Positions 38,103-47,881 of a stretch of 64,000 nucleotides of DNA are shown in pieces (position 1 is the first letter of the stretch; the number at the start of each line of letters is the position of its first letter). Location of the stretch: positions 682,001 through 746,000 of the forward strand of contig CP085832.1 of assembly GCA_020809705.1 (NCBI GenBank), in the 5' to 3' direction. The stretch is from Calonectria ilicicola. Lineage: Eukaryota > Ascomycota > Sordariomycetes > Hypocreales > Nectriaceae. The notes below the pieces were generated by a model. It saw only the letters and a program-made list of their open reading frames with translations. It searched no databases and was not told the DNA's origin. Position numbers and translations under genes: made by a program.

Positions 38103-38877
38103 GGAAGTAACAGGGAATAGAAAACATTGAATAAAACTAGCGTGAATGCCGTACTCTCATTCTGCGTCCGTGAAATTCCCAGGAGAGTTTGCACGCACAT
38201 TTTGCAATTAGAGACCGGGTTTTAATAACTACGCACAATTCCTCCCACTTTCCGGAGCTGTCATGGGTTTGATTTGGTATGGGGTTGTCTCAGAATAATG
38301 GAATAGTTGCGTCTTGCGCTGAAGTCCGTTTGCCGGTGTTGTAACCGGTATTTTTTTTTTCTTCCGGAGCTCTCCGTTGGATTGGTTGGGCCCGAGATTG
38401 ATGCCATAGTAATAGTATAGGCACTATATCCAAACAACATGGCCTTACGGGATTTCCAAGTCCACATGCCTTTACAAAGCTTAAGGCGAACCCAGGTTGC
38501 ACCCACCCCGGTAATGCCGTGATATATCATAAGGCTCGCACTGTGCGGCCGAACCTCACTCGATCTTCGGGCAGCATCCGTGGGCTTGCCGTTCATACTG
38601 CAATGAAACCAACAAAGCCATATTATTGTTAGCTGGCTCGTGGGCGAGAAGGGCCCAGATGCGGCAGCTGGTCACCCATCACACCGTATCCTAGTTCACA
38701 ACTATGCAGGAGCTAGGCGCTCTTCCATCGCCTGGTATAGTCAATTACGCGGCGATGGCTCCTTAAATGGTATAGAATGTCCGAGTTCGCCAGCAGGCTC
38801 TTAAGAGGGTGTCACGTGCATCCCCGTCTCATTATCAAGAAAAGGTGGATAGTAAAGGAAGCATTGCGCTCGTATCT
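38103..38877. other. Convergent intergenic region (methyltransferase / PLP enzyme)
   Basis: 775 nt between two convergent genes. No supported gene; presumably 3' UTRs of both neighbours. Confidence 0.5.
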
Positions 38878-40580
38878 CTATTCTGCACCGGTTTTCTTTG
38901 CCTTGTTGGCCGCCTCAACTGCGATTCTAAAGTCCTCAACCAGCGTGTCCGTATCTTCGATCCCAACCGAGATCCTGATTTGTGTTGGCTTCAAGCCAAA
39001 CTGCGCCGCCCAATCCAGTCTCTTTTGATAAGCACACATCGTGTAGGCAAATGCCAAAGTGAAGGGTGCACCCAGGTGCACGCTCTTGTGTATATTGAGG
39101 TTGTCGTAAAAGACCCTGGCAGTGTTAAGGTTATCTAGCTCAACACTGAAAACACAGCCGTATCCAGGGGTAAAATCGGGCGTCTCAGGGCGCATGAAGC
39201 GCTTGTAATTGGCTCCAGAAGGGTTGACTGAAGGGTAGTGGACTTGGCGAACGGCGCTATTCGGATCTTCGGCTTGAGAATATAGATACTCTACAACGGC
39301 ACTAGCGTTGCTGTTCAGCTTTGCCGTGCGGGCCAAGTAGTCGCGGCTGTTTCGCTCAATGACCTCTGCATCATCGATGTAAAACTCTGGCACATAATGC
39401 GCATCGAATATTGGCTTGAGCTCGCGGTATTTAGGAGAGGCAGGATTGAGAATAGCCGTTCCTCCGATAGCGTCGGCGTAGCCATTGAAAGACTTCGTGA
39501 TGGACGTTACCAGAATATCCGCCATCGAGATCACGTCAATGTTAGCCCAGCTCCCAATCGTGTCGTCAATACCGAGGACGACATCGTACTCAGTCGCTAA
39601 CTTGCGGAGTTGAGCGATATCTGGAGACGTAAGCAACGGATTGGCTGGGAACTCTACCCAGAGAGCTTGCACCTTTCTGCCCTTGGCCCGGCTGTCTTCA
39701 AGATAGGCCTCGAGTTCGAGAATGTCCTCATCTGAGCCTAGTCCGAAGAATTTGCTTTCAGGACCGAACTGTTCTAGTGTTGTGAGAGTATCCATGAAGG
39801 CCATTCCAAAGAGAACAGATGCGCCTTGGTCACGATCAAGCATGTACGAGTGGGGCTTGTAGATAGAAGCCATGCCTGATTGATAGAGGTAGACATCATC
39901 TGCGGTCACCGTTGGTGGTTGATCGAGATGCAATGGTGCCCGCTTCAGGAAGGACAGGATTCTTTGTCGCAAAGTCTGGTGGGCTAGACTGTCAAACTTG
40001 GCTCTGTCTGTTTCGGTGTCCTGAATGGAAACTTCTTTGAGCTGATCCAAACGAGCCAGGTTGGCCTCGGCAAATCGAGAGCTAATACCAACACCAACGG
40101 TGCTCCAGAATCCGGCAACAATTGGATACTTTTCTGACGGAAATATAACGGCTAGAAAAGGGTCTTCTGCGACGAAAGCACGGATCGTGAGCTCTTCAGC
40201 TGCAAGTGGCCGTTTGTCGATGCCGTTATCGCGCTTGCTCGATGTAGCGTACTCGACGCATTGTTTGGCGGACTGGAGCGAAGAGAACAGAAGGCACGCC
40301 TTGCCAGTGGAGCCAGTATGGTTTAGTACAGCCGCTGAAAGCTAATAAAACTGCATTAGCCAAGTGTCTTAGGGATTGCTAGTGTCGTTCGGCTTACCTG
40401 AGAGACATCACGATGCGGCCTTGTGCGAGGGTAGGTATTCTTGAACTCGGCAATGACAGACGCCGAATCAGATCCGAATCTCTCAGCAATTTCCCACTTC
40501 GGCCCCATATGAACAGTGACAGCATGGGGAGGGGCTGGTGGGACTGCCTGACCAAACTCGGTCGTGATTCTGGCGGACAT
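38878..40580 (-). CDS. Cystathionine gamma-synthase-type PLP enzyme
   Basis: Exons 40580-40398 and 40341-38878 on the minus strand (548 aa). The fold-type I Cys/Met-metabolism domain fills about residues 160-540. The likely Schiff-base lysine is Lys344 in 'TSITKSFNGYADAIGG', preceded by 'GIDDTIGSW' (the PLP-ring Asp region), and the end carries 'IRISVGIEDTDTLVEDF', a signature of the family. The N-terminal extension of about 150 aa ('PPAPPHAVTVHMPKW'-like start) is typical of fungal STR2/met-7-type cystathionine gamma-synthases, which join cysteine and O-acetyl- or O-succinylhomoserine on the way to methionine. It may be the housekeeping enzyme or a paralogue recruited to another sulfur reaction; sequence alone does not decide. 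It is divergent from the aminoacyl-tRNA synthetase relic. Confidence 0.88.
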
Positions 40581-40770
40581 ATTGAGTAGAGAGGTTGTGC
40601 AGTATTCTAGGCTAACAAGCTTAGTTAGCGGCCAGACTTGAGAAAGCAATTAAGAATGAAGAGAAGAAGACCAGAAATGAGGTGATCAATAACAATGGTT
40701 GCAGGAGAGATCAAGCATTTAAGAGTTCTTGCTAGCATTGGATGTCTTCAATTTAATTGTGGGGCTCAAG

Positions 40771-40838
40771 TGCCATTTAACGCCCTACATAAAATGATTG
40801 AAGGGCGTTGGATGGCATTGGCCGATGACAAGGCCAAT
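40771..40838. repeat. Two adjacent inverted repeats (hairpins)
   Basis: TGCCATTTAACGCCCT (40771-40786) and AGGGCGTTGGATGGCA (40802-40817) form 16-nt arms with 14 matches and a 15-nt spacer. Immediately after, ATTGGCC (40817-40823) and GGCCAAT (40832-40838) form a perfect 7-nt pair. Related motifs recur at 41795 and 41831, on the far side of the synthetase relic. Confidence 0.75.
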
Positions 40839-41155
40839 ACTTACTCTACCAGCGCTTCATTTAAAGAAGACTATGGAATTTTCTAGCTTGGACGCTCTTT
40901 CTATTGAGAAAATCCTGTATCATAACCTTCGATGGTTGATCTCATTAGATGGACTAACCGCGATGGATTTGCCTAGCAACGACAAGACTTTAACGGCGGA
41001 CGAGATGTCATCGCGACCTCCCACTTCCTCTAATAATTTTGCTTCACTCTGGTTGCAAGATGAGGAAATTCAGCAAAAGATCTATCTGTCCGGCCTCAAG
41101 TTTGCAGAAATCGTGGTCGCCGTCTGTTTTTCCTTCAGCGCTGCATCGATTGGGC

Positions 41156-41560
41156 ATGGAAAAGCCACATTCATATGAGGAAATCATTGGGCCAACAGCT
41201 ATGTTTGATTTGGGCTACAAGCTAAAAGCTAGCACCAACGCGCAGTCCATCGTGCAGGCTTGGCTAGACAAGGGTTTGAAACCACGAAGCATTTCCCGAG
41301 ACTTGAGATGGGGCGCACCGGTGCCAGCCGAGGTATCCGGGCCAGAATACGCTGCGAAGGTGTTTTATGTCTGGTTCGAAGCTTGCATCGGTAGGTGTAG
41401 TGTCCTCCAGAGGCTCGCCCGACTGACCCCTGTTAGATCAATGCCCACGGCTGCGCAGGACGGGTTGGTTCGCAAATGGAGTGAACAGTTGAGTGCGGTG
41501 GCTTTTGGATCAAAGCTTTCGTTAGCCTTTATCGTGTGGGCGGCAAATTTTCTGCATTAA
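41156..41560 (+). pseudogene. Truncated, decayed methionyl-tRNA synthetase fragment
   Basis: The frame from the ATG at 41156 contains '[29 protein letters not shown]' and '[14 protein letters not shown]' (41261-41392), clearly the catalytic-core segment of eukaryotic methionyl-tRNA synthetase. The usual Asp of the 'VWFDA' motif is Glu here. After 41392 the match fades; a possible short intron leads to a weak resemblance ('[18 protein letters not shown]') before a stop at 41560. The N-terminal Rossmann part with the HIGH-type motif, the KMSKS loop and the anticodon-binding domain are all missing. It cannot be a working synthetase. The upstream frame 40876-41178 may be part of the relic, but I could not match it. 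Confidence 0.7.
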
Positions 41561-41794
41561 AGCTCCTGAAGATAGTCAACTCGAATCAAGCGTATCCCTT
41601 CGAGTGACATAAGGTAACAACTTCGTACCCCGAAGGATATAAGCCAACCACAGTTTTCCATTTAAAAAAAGAAAAGAGAGTACCTTATCCCTCTCCAAAT
41701 CCACATGGCAGTTTAAGTCCCAAGATTGTCACGTGGGAATAGTACAAAGTTATTACCTTATGCCACTTAAAGGCATAGCGTAGGAAAACCTTTC

Positions 41795-41843
41795 AGGGCG
41801 CTGAATGACACATGTACGTGGCAGGGCTTTAGGGCGTTGGATA
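41795..41843 (-). repeat. Two further copies of the CATYYARCGCCCT motif
   Basis: AGGGCGCTGAATG (41795-41807) and AGGGCGTTGGATA (41831-41843) read on the minus strand as CATTCAGCGCCCT and TATCCAACGCCCT. They match the arms of the hairpin at 40771-40817, so each side of the relic has two copies. Confidence 0.65.
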
Positions 41844-42184
41844 ACACCTTGGCGGCTTAATCTCATCGTTTTTAATGGGACCCGTACCAGTATACTTGGC
41901 GCTACTTGTTGCTACCTGGCTTATCTTTCTTTGCTTAGCATGATAAGGCCTATCCTATCTAGTGTTGCTGCGGGCCGAGCGTTAGCCGCTTAATCAAACT
42001 CGGGTGCACTTAAGTAGCTGGAAGTGCCGACAGTCCATGCTCCACACTCATGACGACCAAGGACGAACTTACCTACTCCGCAATAGTGACATCCCCATCT
42101 GCGTGGTCAATGTCCCTCCTGGTAGGGCGGTGCGTAGCATGTGCCCAGGAGCCATAAGATGCGGGAGCTCCGAGGGATTGTACA

Positions 42185-42196
42185 TATAAAGACGTC
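42185..42196 (+). promoter_or_regulatory. TATA box with adjacent GACGTC
   Basis: TATAAA (42185-42190) lies 125 nt upstream of the ATG at 42315 and is followed directly by the palindrome GACGTC, the core of bZIP/CRE-type sites. Confidence 0.45.
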
Positions 42197-42314
42197 GCTT
42201 CGGAACGAATAAGACGAACGCTTAATCTTACCACCAAAGTTGTTACACCCAAGCCTCAAGACACTAAGACCCAAGCGGCCCTCGGCGAGAATAACCAGAC
42301 GTCACGAGATCACA

Positions 42315-43335
42315 ATGACAGCTCCCGGACCAGACCCGCCAGGGCGCCTGATCTCGCATTTTAACAACAGGTTCGGGGGTTAAAGCTCCGGCTCACTAGT
42401 TCCCTGGCTTACAAATACGGCAGGGACAGCAAGCAACAATCATCGGGGTGGACTGAACTCTGGGATACCGACCAGTCCGACCTGTGGGATCGTGGCAAAC
42501 CCTCCCCGGCACTCATCGAATTCATAGAATCAAAGCCCCAGGTTCTCTCCAACATAAGTAACAAGTACCGCCCTAAAGCCCTCATTCCCGTACGTATATA
42601 GATTAGAGATTATTTGATACCTGGCCTTTGCCAAACTTGACGTACTGATAGCACCCGTGTCTGTAGGGTTGCGGCAAAGGTTACGACGTTGTAGCTTTGG
42701 CCCTGCATGGATTCGACGCCTATGGGCTTGAAGTCTCCGAGAAGGGGGCCGTAACGGCGCGGCAATACGCAGTGACTGAATTGGCTGAGCCATCCGAGTA
42801 TAACTACCATGACCTGGACACATGGCCAGCGGGTGATGCCGGAGACGTTACCATCGTTGCAGGAGACTTCTTCCAGAAGGGCTGGGAGCCCTATGGACTC
42901 AAAGGGTTCGACCTCATATATGACTATACGGTGCGTATCGACACCAACCTCAAGCGAGCGACAGAAGCTAGATAGCTGACTCTCTGGCAGTTCTTGTGTG
43001 CGCTACATCCATCCTTGCGACAAGCATGGGCTCGTCGAATGCACGAGCTCTTGTCCCCGGGAGGGGTTCTGATCTGCTTGGAGTTTCCCCTCTACAAGGA
43101 GTTGACTCTACCAGGACCTCCATGGGGTCTGAAGGGCGTCTATTGGAATTTGTTAGTAGCTGGGGGAGATGGCATCATTGATAAGCCAGGCGAGGAGGAA
43201 GTCAACACGGAGAGCCCGTTTCAAAGAGTTCTCTACTTTAAGCCACCCATATCATATGAGAATGGCAAGGGGACGGATATGGTCAGCGTTTGGTCCGCCT
43301 TGCCGTGGCAGTTTCCTGATAGCACAGATGAGTGA
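42315..43335 (+). CDS. TPMT-family thiol (thiopurine-type) S-methyltransferase
   Basis: Exons 42315-42370, 42424-42589, 42667-42930 and 42991-43335 (276 aa). It matches the fungal TPMT/thiol methyltransferase family: N-terminal 'RLISHFNN', 'WTELWDTDQSDLWDRGKPSPAL', SAM motif 'IPGCGKGYDVVALALHGFDAYGLEVSE' (from about residue 72), 'GFDLIYDYTFLCALHPSLRQAWARRM' and 'LSPGGVLICLEFP'. These enzymes transfer a methyl group from SAM to sulfhydryl, bisulfide or halide ions. The first intron (42371-42423, donor gttcgg, acceptor cggcag) is inferred; a nearer tag acceptor would give an implausible 29-nt intron. The remaining borders are standard. Physiological substrate unknown. It converges with the transcription-factor gene. 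Confidence 0.88.
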
Positions 43336-43631
43336 GGTCAAGGATAAAACTTGACAGTGCAGTGTATAAAGCCAGAGATAAAAGCACTTGTCTAGGGAAT
43401 GAGTGAGCTTTCTAGTTCAACACCATATTTGCCATTGATAGTTTCTAGCTTCTTGCACGAGGCTAGCGCTCGCTGATTTACGTTGGTGCTCGTTCGGAAC
43501 CCTTGATAATCGCGACCTCTCTCATCTATTGTGAATAGAGTTGGCTAATGTTTCTGCGCAAGTGCCTTCTAAGTGTTAGAGTACAAATAATAAGTCGTCC
43601 TCAGACATGAAAATATCATTTAATTGTTTGC
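43336..43631. other. Short convergent intergenic region
   Basis: 296 nt between convergent stops. AT-rich; presumably 3' UTRs. Nothing else seen. Confidence 0.5.
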
Positions 43632-45545
43632 CTAAGCTTCGCTTGAGTCCTTTCCGCCATATGGCTCAAGATCAAACAGGGCATTTTCCAGGTCAAGACC
43701 TAGATCATCAAATAGACAGGAGTCTGCGTTGTCCACATCCGCCGTTGCAAAGCCGGAGCCGGTACATCCTCCGATGTCGCACGCGGACTGAGGGAGCAAG
43801 TCGGCCATCTGACTGAACTCCGCGAGGCATTCAGGGGTTTGCCACGACCAGGGCACCGAGGAGATGAAACCCATCTCGCCGTTGGGTGCACCCCCGAACA
43901 GGTCCAGCGGGATACTAGTCGAATCTGACACAGCAGCTTGCCTCATCCGTTCGGGCGTAAAGGGTGTGAGGCAGCATTGTGTGATCGAAAGATCCTGGTA
44001 GTTGAGTCCCACTGGATCCGACGGGCATGCATCCGGGAGCGGGCCAGCATTCATGACTGGGTCAGCTGCGAGGCCGTAACCCATCTTGAACATTCGGAGC
44101 CAGTCCACGTTGTCTGCAGGTGTCTGGTTCCAAGGATCGTCATCATCGAAGAGAATGAACCGGGCCTGTCTTCGCAAACATTCGTCTGAAACGTCTCCTT
44201 GACTGGCACGCTGTGCGGTGACAAACTCACCTAATCTAGCTGTCAGCATTTCGAACGAGGTTGGAGGACATCGCCGGTCCGGTGTCGGGACAAGTCCTGG
44301 AGGGGCAATCTTGGTAGCGCTGAACGGCTCAAGGTCGCGAGATTGCTGCCCAATCAGATATGGCGGTATTGCATTCTCGACGAGCAAGGCTACCGCGGGA
44401 TCTAGGCCTCGGCAACCCTTCCAGTCCTTCATCAAAGCCCCTGAGCGAAAATGATCTGTTAGGTGATCATTGCGATCCGACCACAGTTGAAATATGTCCC
44501 CGCAGAAGCCGCAGCGGGAGTTTACCTTTGTGATTTTTGTCTTCCAAGCATCCATTGTTGATGTTGGCACTTTGTTGACTCGATGCGCGCCGCGGAGATG
44601 CTGACGTAGATGATCTTTACGATAGAAGGTTCGAGTGCTCAAGGGTTTGGAGACGCATTGCTGGATATTATGCGACTCGAGATGTGAATTGGAAGGGTCC
44701 GTCTGGCCGCACAGGGCACATTGTATGACCCCGTCGGACTCATCAGAGAGTCGCGGGCCGAATGGAAGGCAGGTCCATCTCTCCAGCACGAGATGAAGGG
44801 TCCCCTCGTGCCGGGTCCAGTCGTATCTTGACTTGAACTTGTCGGTGCAGAAGGTGCATTGATATATCCGGTTAATATCCTGGGTTTGCTGGCATGTTTT
44901 GGCCGTTTGTCTGGCCTGGCGTTTCTGACGTCGGCGGGGCGAACGATTTCGGAGGCCCTGGAATGAGCTCCCTAGGCTAGCGATGGATCCGGCGGTGTGA
45001 CTGAAGCTCGACGACGCGCTGGAGCTGGCAGACCGGCTATGAGAGGAGGTCAAGTCAAGCGAGTTGCTACCATTACTCCACCCATTCATGTTCCTCGGTC
45101 CAAGCCCGAAGTCGTCCGATAACCAACTATCGGTTACTGCCTCGATGATAGCACTCCAGGTTCCAGGCTCGTCTTCAGGGGGGGAGTGCCGCCACCGATC
45201 CATTGGTGACAGAGTCTCCCAGGCTCCAGGCAAAGATGCAGTTGAGCTTATCGGGAGGGACTGTGAGGACTCATGGCTTGCTCGGACAGAGACCGCCGGC
45301 TTGTCGCCCCTCCGGCGACGAGCGTTAATGAACCAGTATGATACTTGGCGGGCACTTAAGCCCGCGCGATGGGCCAAGTCTTCCTTTTCTCGGTCCGTCG
45401 GATAGGGATGGGAAGTATGCGACACAAACCACTCCTTTAGAATCTTTGTCGAACTCCTGCTATGACGAACGATTTTCGGTCGCGAACCTCTCACCAATGC
45501 CTCATCTGCCAAAGCCTCATCTGCCGAAGCATCCTGCGATGACAT
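43632..45545 (-). CDS. Homeodomain plus C2H2 zinc-finger transcription factor
   Basis: Single exon, 637 aa, ATG at 45545. A TALE-type homeodomain (KN class) lies at about 22-80, with 'SHPYPTDREKEDLAHRAGLSARQVSYWFINARRRR'; the Trp-Phe-x-Asn-x-Arg of helix 3 is intact. A Ser-rich linker and a basic nuclear-localisation stretch (201-213) follow. Then come C2H2-type fingers: C230/C233 with H246/H251, C276/C279/H292, and C345/C348 with H361/H365. The C-terminal half carries 'DDDDPWNQTPADNVDWLRMFK', conserved in this fungal group, and an acidic end. Homeodomain/C2H2 fusions of this kind are a known ascomycete regulator type; targets are mostly unknown. It sits between the methyl/sulfur genes and the hydrolase/transporter pair, so it could regulate them; that is speculation. 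Confidence 0.9.
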   Translation of the reverse strand: MSSQDASADEALADEALVRGSRPKIVRHSRSSTKILKEWFVSHTSHPYPTDREKEDLAHRAGLSARQVSYWFINARRRRGDKPAVSVRASHESSQSLPISSTASLPGAWETLSPMDRWRHSPPEDEPGTWSAIIEAVTDSWLSDDFGLGPRNMNGWSNGSNSLDLTSSHSRSASSSASSSFSHTAGSIASLGSSFQGLRNRSPRRRQKRQARQTAKTCQQTQDINRIYQCTFCTDKFKSRYDWTRHEGTLHLVLERWTCLPFGPRLSDESDGVIQCALCGQTDPSNSHLESHNIQQCVSKPLSTRTFYRKDHLRQHLRGAHRVNKVPTSTMDAWKTKITKVNSRCGFCGDIFQLWSDRNDHLTDHFRSGALMKDWKGCRGLDPAVALLVENAIPPYLIGQQSRDLEPFSATKIAPPGLVPTPDRRCPPTSFEMLTARLGEFVTAQRASQGDVSDECLRRQARFILFDDDDPWNQTPADNVDWLRMFKMGYGLAADPVMNAGPLPDACPSDPVGLNYQDLSITQCCLTPFTPERMRQAAVSDSTSIPLDLFGGAPNGEMGFISSVPWSWQTPECLAEFSQMADLLPQSACDIGGCTGSGFATADVDNADSCLFDDLGLDLENALFDLEPYGGKDSSEA

Positions 45546-46436
45546 CGTGACTATCGCTTTCTCCGATGGTTTACCCCCTCCGACGTCTCGAGGATGATTG
45601 CCGGGCGCATGCGTATTCGGTCGCTACGGACTAGACTCTGCCTATAGTCGTTGCTGCCGTGGCTAGCTAAAGAAAAGCCACGGAGTACGTGCGCTATTGT
45701 CGTCTATAGATGCAATTTTGTGTCGTGCGCTGGTTAGAATTCAATCGTTAGGTAGGTGGTTATGAAGTAAAGGCAGTGGAAAGGTACAAGAATTGTTGAC
45801 TAGGGACCCATTGATGTTCGTCAGGTTTTAATACATGGCGATTTACATCTCTACACAACTAATCAGGGAAGGCGCGAGTGGATGTCGATAAACTGAGGGG
45901 TGGGTGCCTCGGAAGGGCGCGGGCTACTTTACTAATTTCCTATTTGGGCAAGCGCAAAAAAGGCAACATGAGGGGTGTTTGGCAGCCCCACCCTGCAGCA
46001 GGTCAACTAATTAAGGCATTATTTTAAGAACACCTTTTATACGATAGCGACAACTTCTACATTGATGACATGCTAGATACAGCACAAAGGTTATCATCCT
46101 ACATCGACCTTCTTGAGTCCGCTGAATGTAGCGACTCAGCAGAGACGCAGTGCGGGTTGCTTGAGGAGGTGGCATGGGAAAGACCGGAGGCCGGGCAGTC
46201 TAGAGATGGTGAGATGGGGGACAATGGGACTGATGATGATGGGGAAGGTACGGAGGATGGGGAGAGCTATGAGGGTATGGTAGATGCGCTTGAAAGTACG
46301 ACGCTTTGCAATATACCTCTTTGGCATCTTCACTTGTCTCATCCTGCCCTGGAACAGCCCATTCTAATTTGTGATTGAAGCTCACAAGCCGATTGTTGTT
46401 CTAAATTCTGATATCAAATGTAATAGATTTATGTAA
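45546..46436. other. Promoter of the transcription-factor gene and 3' flank of the hydrolase
   Basis: About 0.9 kb with no supported gene. A 102-codon ATG frame at 46070-46378 (+) is acidic and low-complexity with no domain; I do not annotate it as a gene. Confidence 0.5.
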
Positions 46437-47518
46437 TCAATCAAGACGTGAGACAATCTCTGATAGATAAGTTATTGCCTCTCGAACGGTATCCAATCCC
46501 GGCTGCTCATCCTCGATGTAGCTCATCAGCTCGAATAAATGACCCTTGCCTGTTGCCACGAATATTTTTACCTTCTCCTGTCCCAGACCTTCTTGCATCA
46601 TTTGGCTTACGCCTAGAGGAACATCTGGGTCATCATCACCATGAAAAATTACCGTCGGTGGCCATTTTGCGACTCGCGCTTCATTTCCTGATTGCTTGGC
46701 CCATTCGTACCCGACATCTATGTTGCCCACAAGGTCAAGCCATGAATTGTTGTAAATGTAATACTCGTATAGTATCCCCCGATACAACTTTGGTCGTGGC
46801 TCTTCGTCTGGCTGTTGAAAGTTGGTGTTCTTGGATCCATTTGGTAGAAGCCTGTCTACGCAGAACGAGGTCGGACTTCCAACTGGCGTCTTTCCGACCG
46901 AAAGAGGCAAGGCCATGACTGGGACCATTTCAGAGTCTGGGATAACTTCTGGGGTCCGGAGGGTGGATGAATTAAAGAAAGGATGCCGGAATGTGGCTAT
47001 TCCTGAGATGGAAAATAGTGCGAGAGGTGGTGGCTGGGTGTGATGTGCAATCAGTGATGCAACGAAGAATCCTATTGATCTGTCAACATTCGATTTTGGA
47101 TTACACGGCCAGTGAGGATTATGTACCACCACTGGCGCCGCCTACAATAACGTGGCGATTTTCTCCATTTTTAGTTCCCCACTGCTGAGCATAATGGTAT
47201 GCTGCTTTAGCATCATCTAGGAGCCCTTGCTCTCCAACTTGGGGCATTTGGCGGAAATCGGCGCTGATGAGGGGCCATTTTCTCTGCCAGCAAGCCTATG
47301 AATAATTGGCTTTAGTGACATCCTCGTGCATGATGGGGAAACATCGAAAATACCTGAACAAGCCACGGAGCAATGCAATCCCGTCCCCAATCTACGAGCC
47401 CCCCTGGGTGAAAATAGAGAAAGATGGGTGCATCTTCTGGATAGTCGGCGTCGCTATAAACGTCGCACTCGATCGGCAAGCCGTGGTGGGCATATACTTC
47501 AGTGGATTTTGAAAGCAT
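46437..47518 (-). CDS. Alpha/beta hydrolase (hormone-sensitive lipase-like esterase fold)
   Basis: Exons 47518-47354, 47295-47127 and 47071-46437 on the minus strand (322 aa). The oxyanion-hole motif is 'LYFHPGGLVDWG' (about 34-45). The nucleophile elbow is 'VIVGGASGGFFVAS' with Ser110, the intron splitting the Gly after it. The acid is probably Asp261 in 'GDDDPDVPL' and the base His289 in 'GKGHLF'. This is an abhydrolase_3-type esterase or lipase; no signal peptide is visible, so it is likely intracellular. The second intron acceptor (caatag, 47072) was chosen over an earlier cag because only it keeps the frame. Substrate unknown. It is transcribed in tandem after the SLC6-type transporter, 363 nt away. 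Confidence 0.85.
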
Positions 47519-47881
47519 ATTTTTTCAATATACTTTGGGATTCTGGAATCTGAAAGTGATACTCTTGTGTTGTGCTTTTTTCTCATCACAAATCATTCCA
47601 GCATTAGATTTATACCTCGTACCAGCAGCGACAACCCCGCGCGAGTCTAACATCAGGCAGCCGGCTTACCAAATTACCCGACCAAGCGAACCCGCGCAGT
47701 AGCCTGGTAATTGGGTAAAATATTGGCTTGCGCGTGATTCACAGATACAAACCGAAACAATGACTTTTGTAGAACGCAATGGCCTAATGCTATGTAACGA
47801 GTGGGCATGAAATCACCACAGGTTTTAAAAAAAGAAACGAAAAAGTAGCTAATGTCCACTCTTCTTGGTCTTTCGCAGATC
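47519..47881. other. Intergenic region between the hydrolase and the SLC6-type transporter
   Basis: 363 nt holding the hydrolase promoter and the transporter 3' end. No gene seen. Confidence 0.5.

Noticed and set aside
42371..42399. 29-nt intron in the thiol methyltransferase gene
   Set aside because: Too short for fungal splicing. The acceptor at 42423 gives a normal 53-nt intron in the same phase and better family fit.
46070..46378. 102-codon ATG frame, acidic
   Set aside because: Low-complexity Glu/Asp/Gly composition and no family likeness. A real small gene cannot be excluded without expression data.
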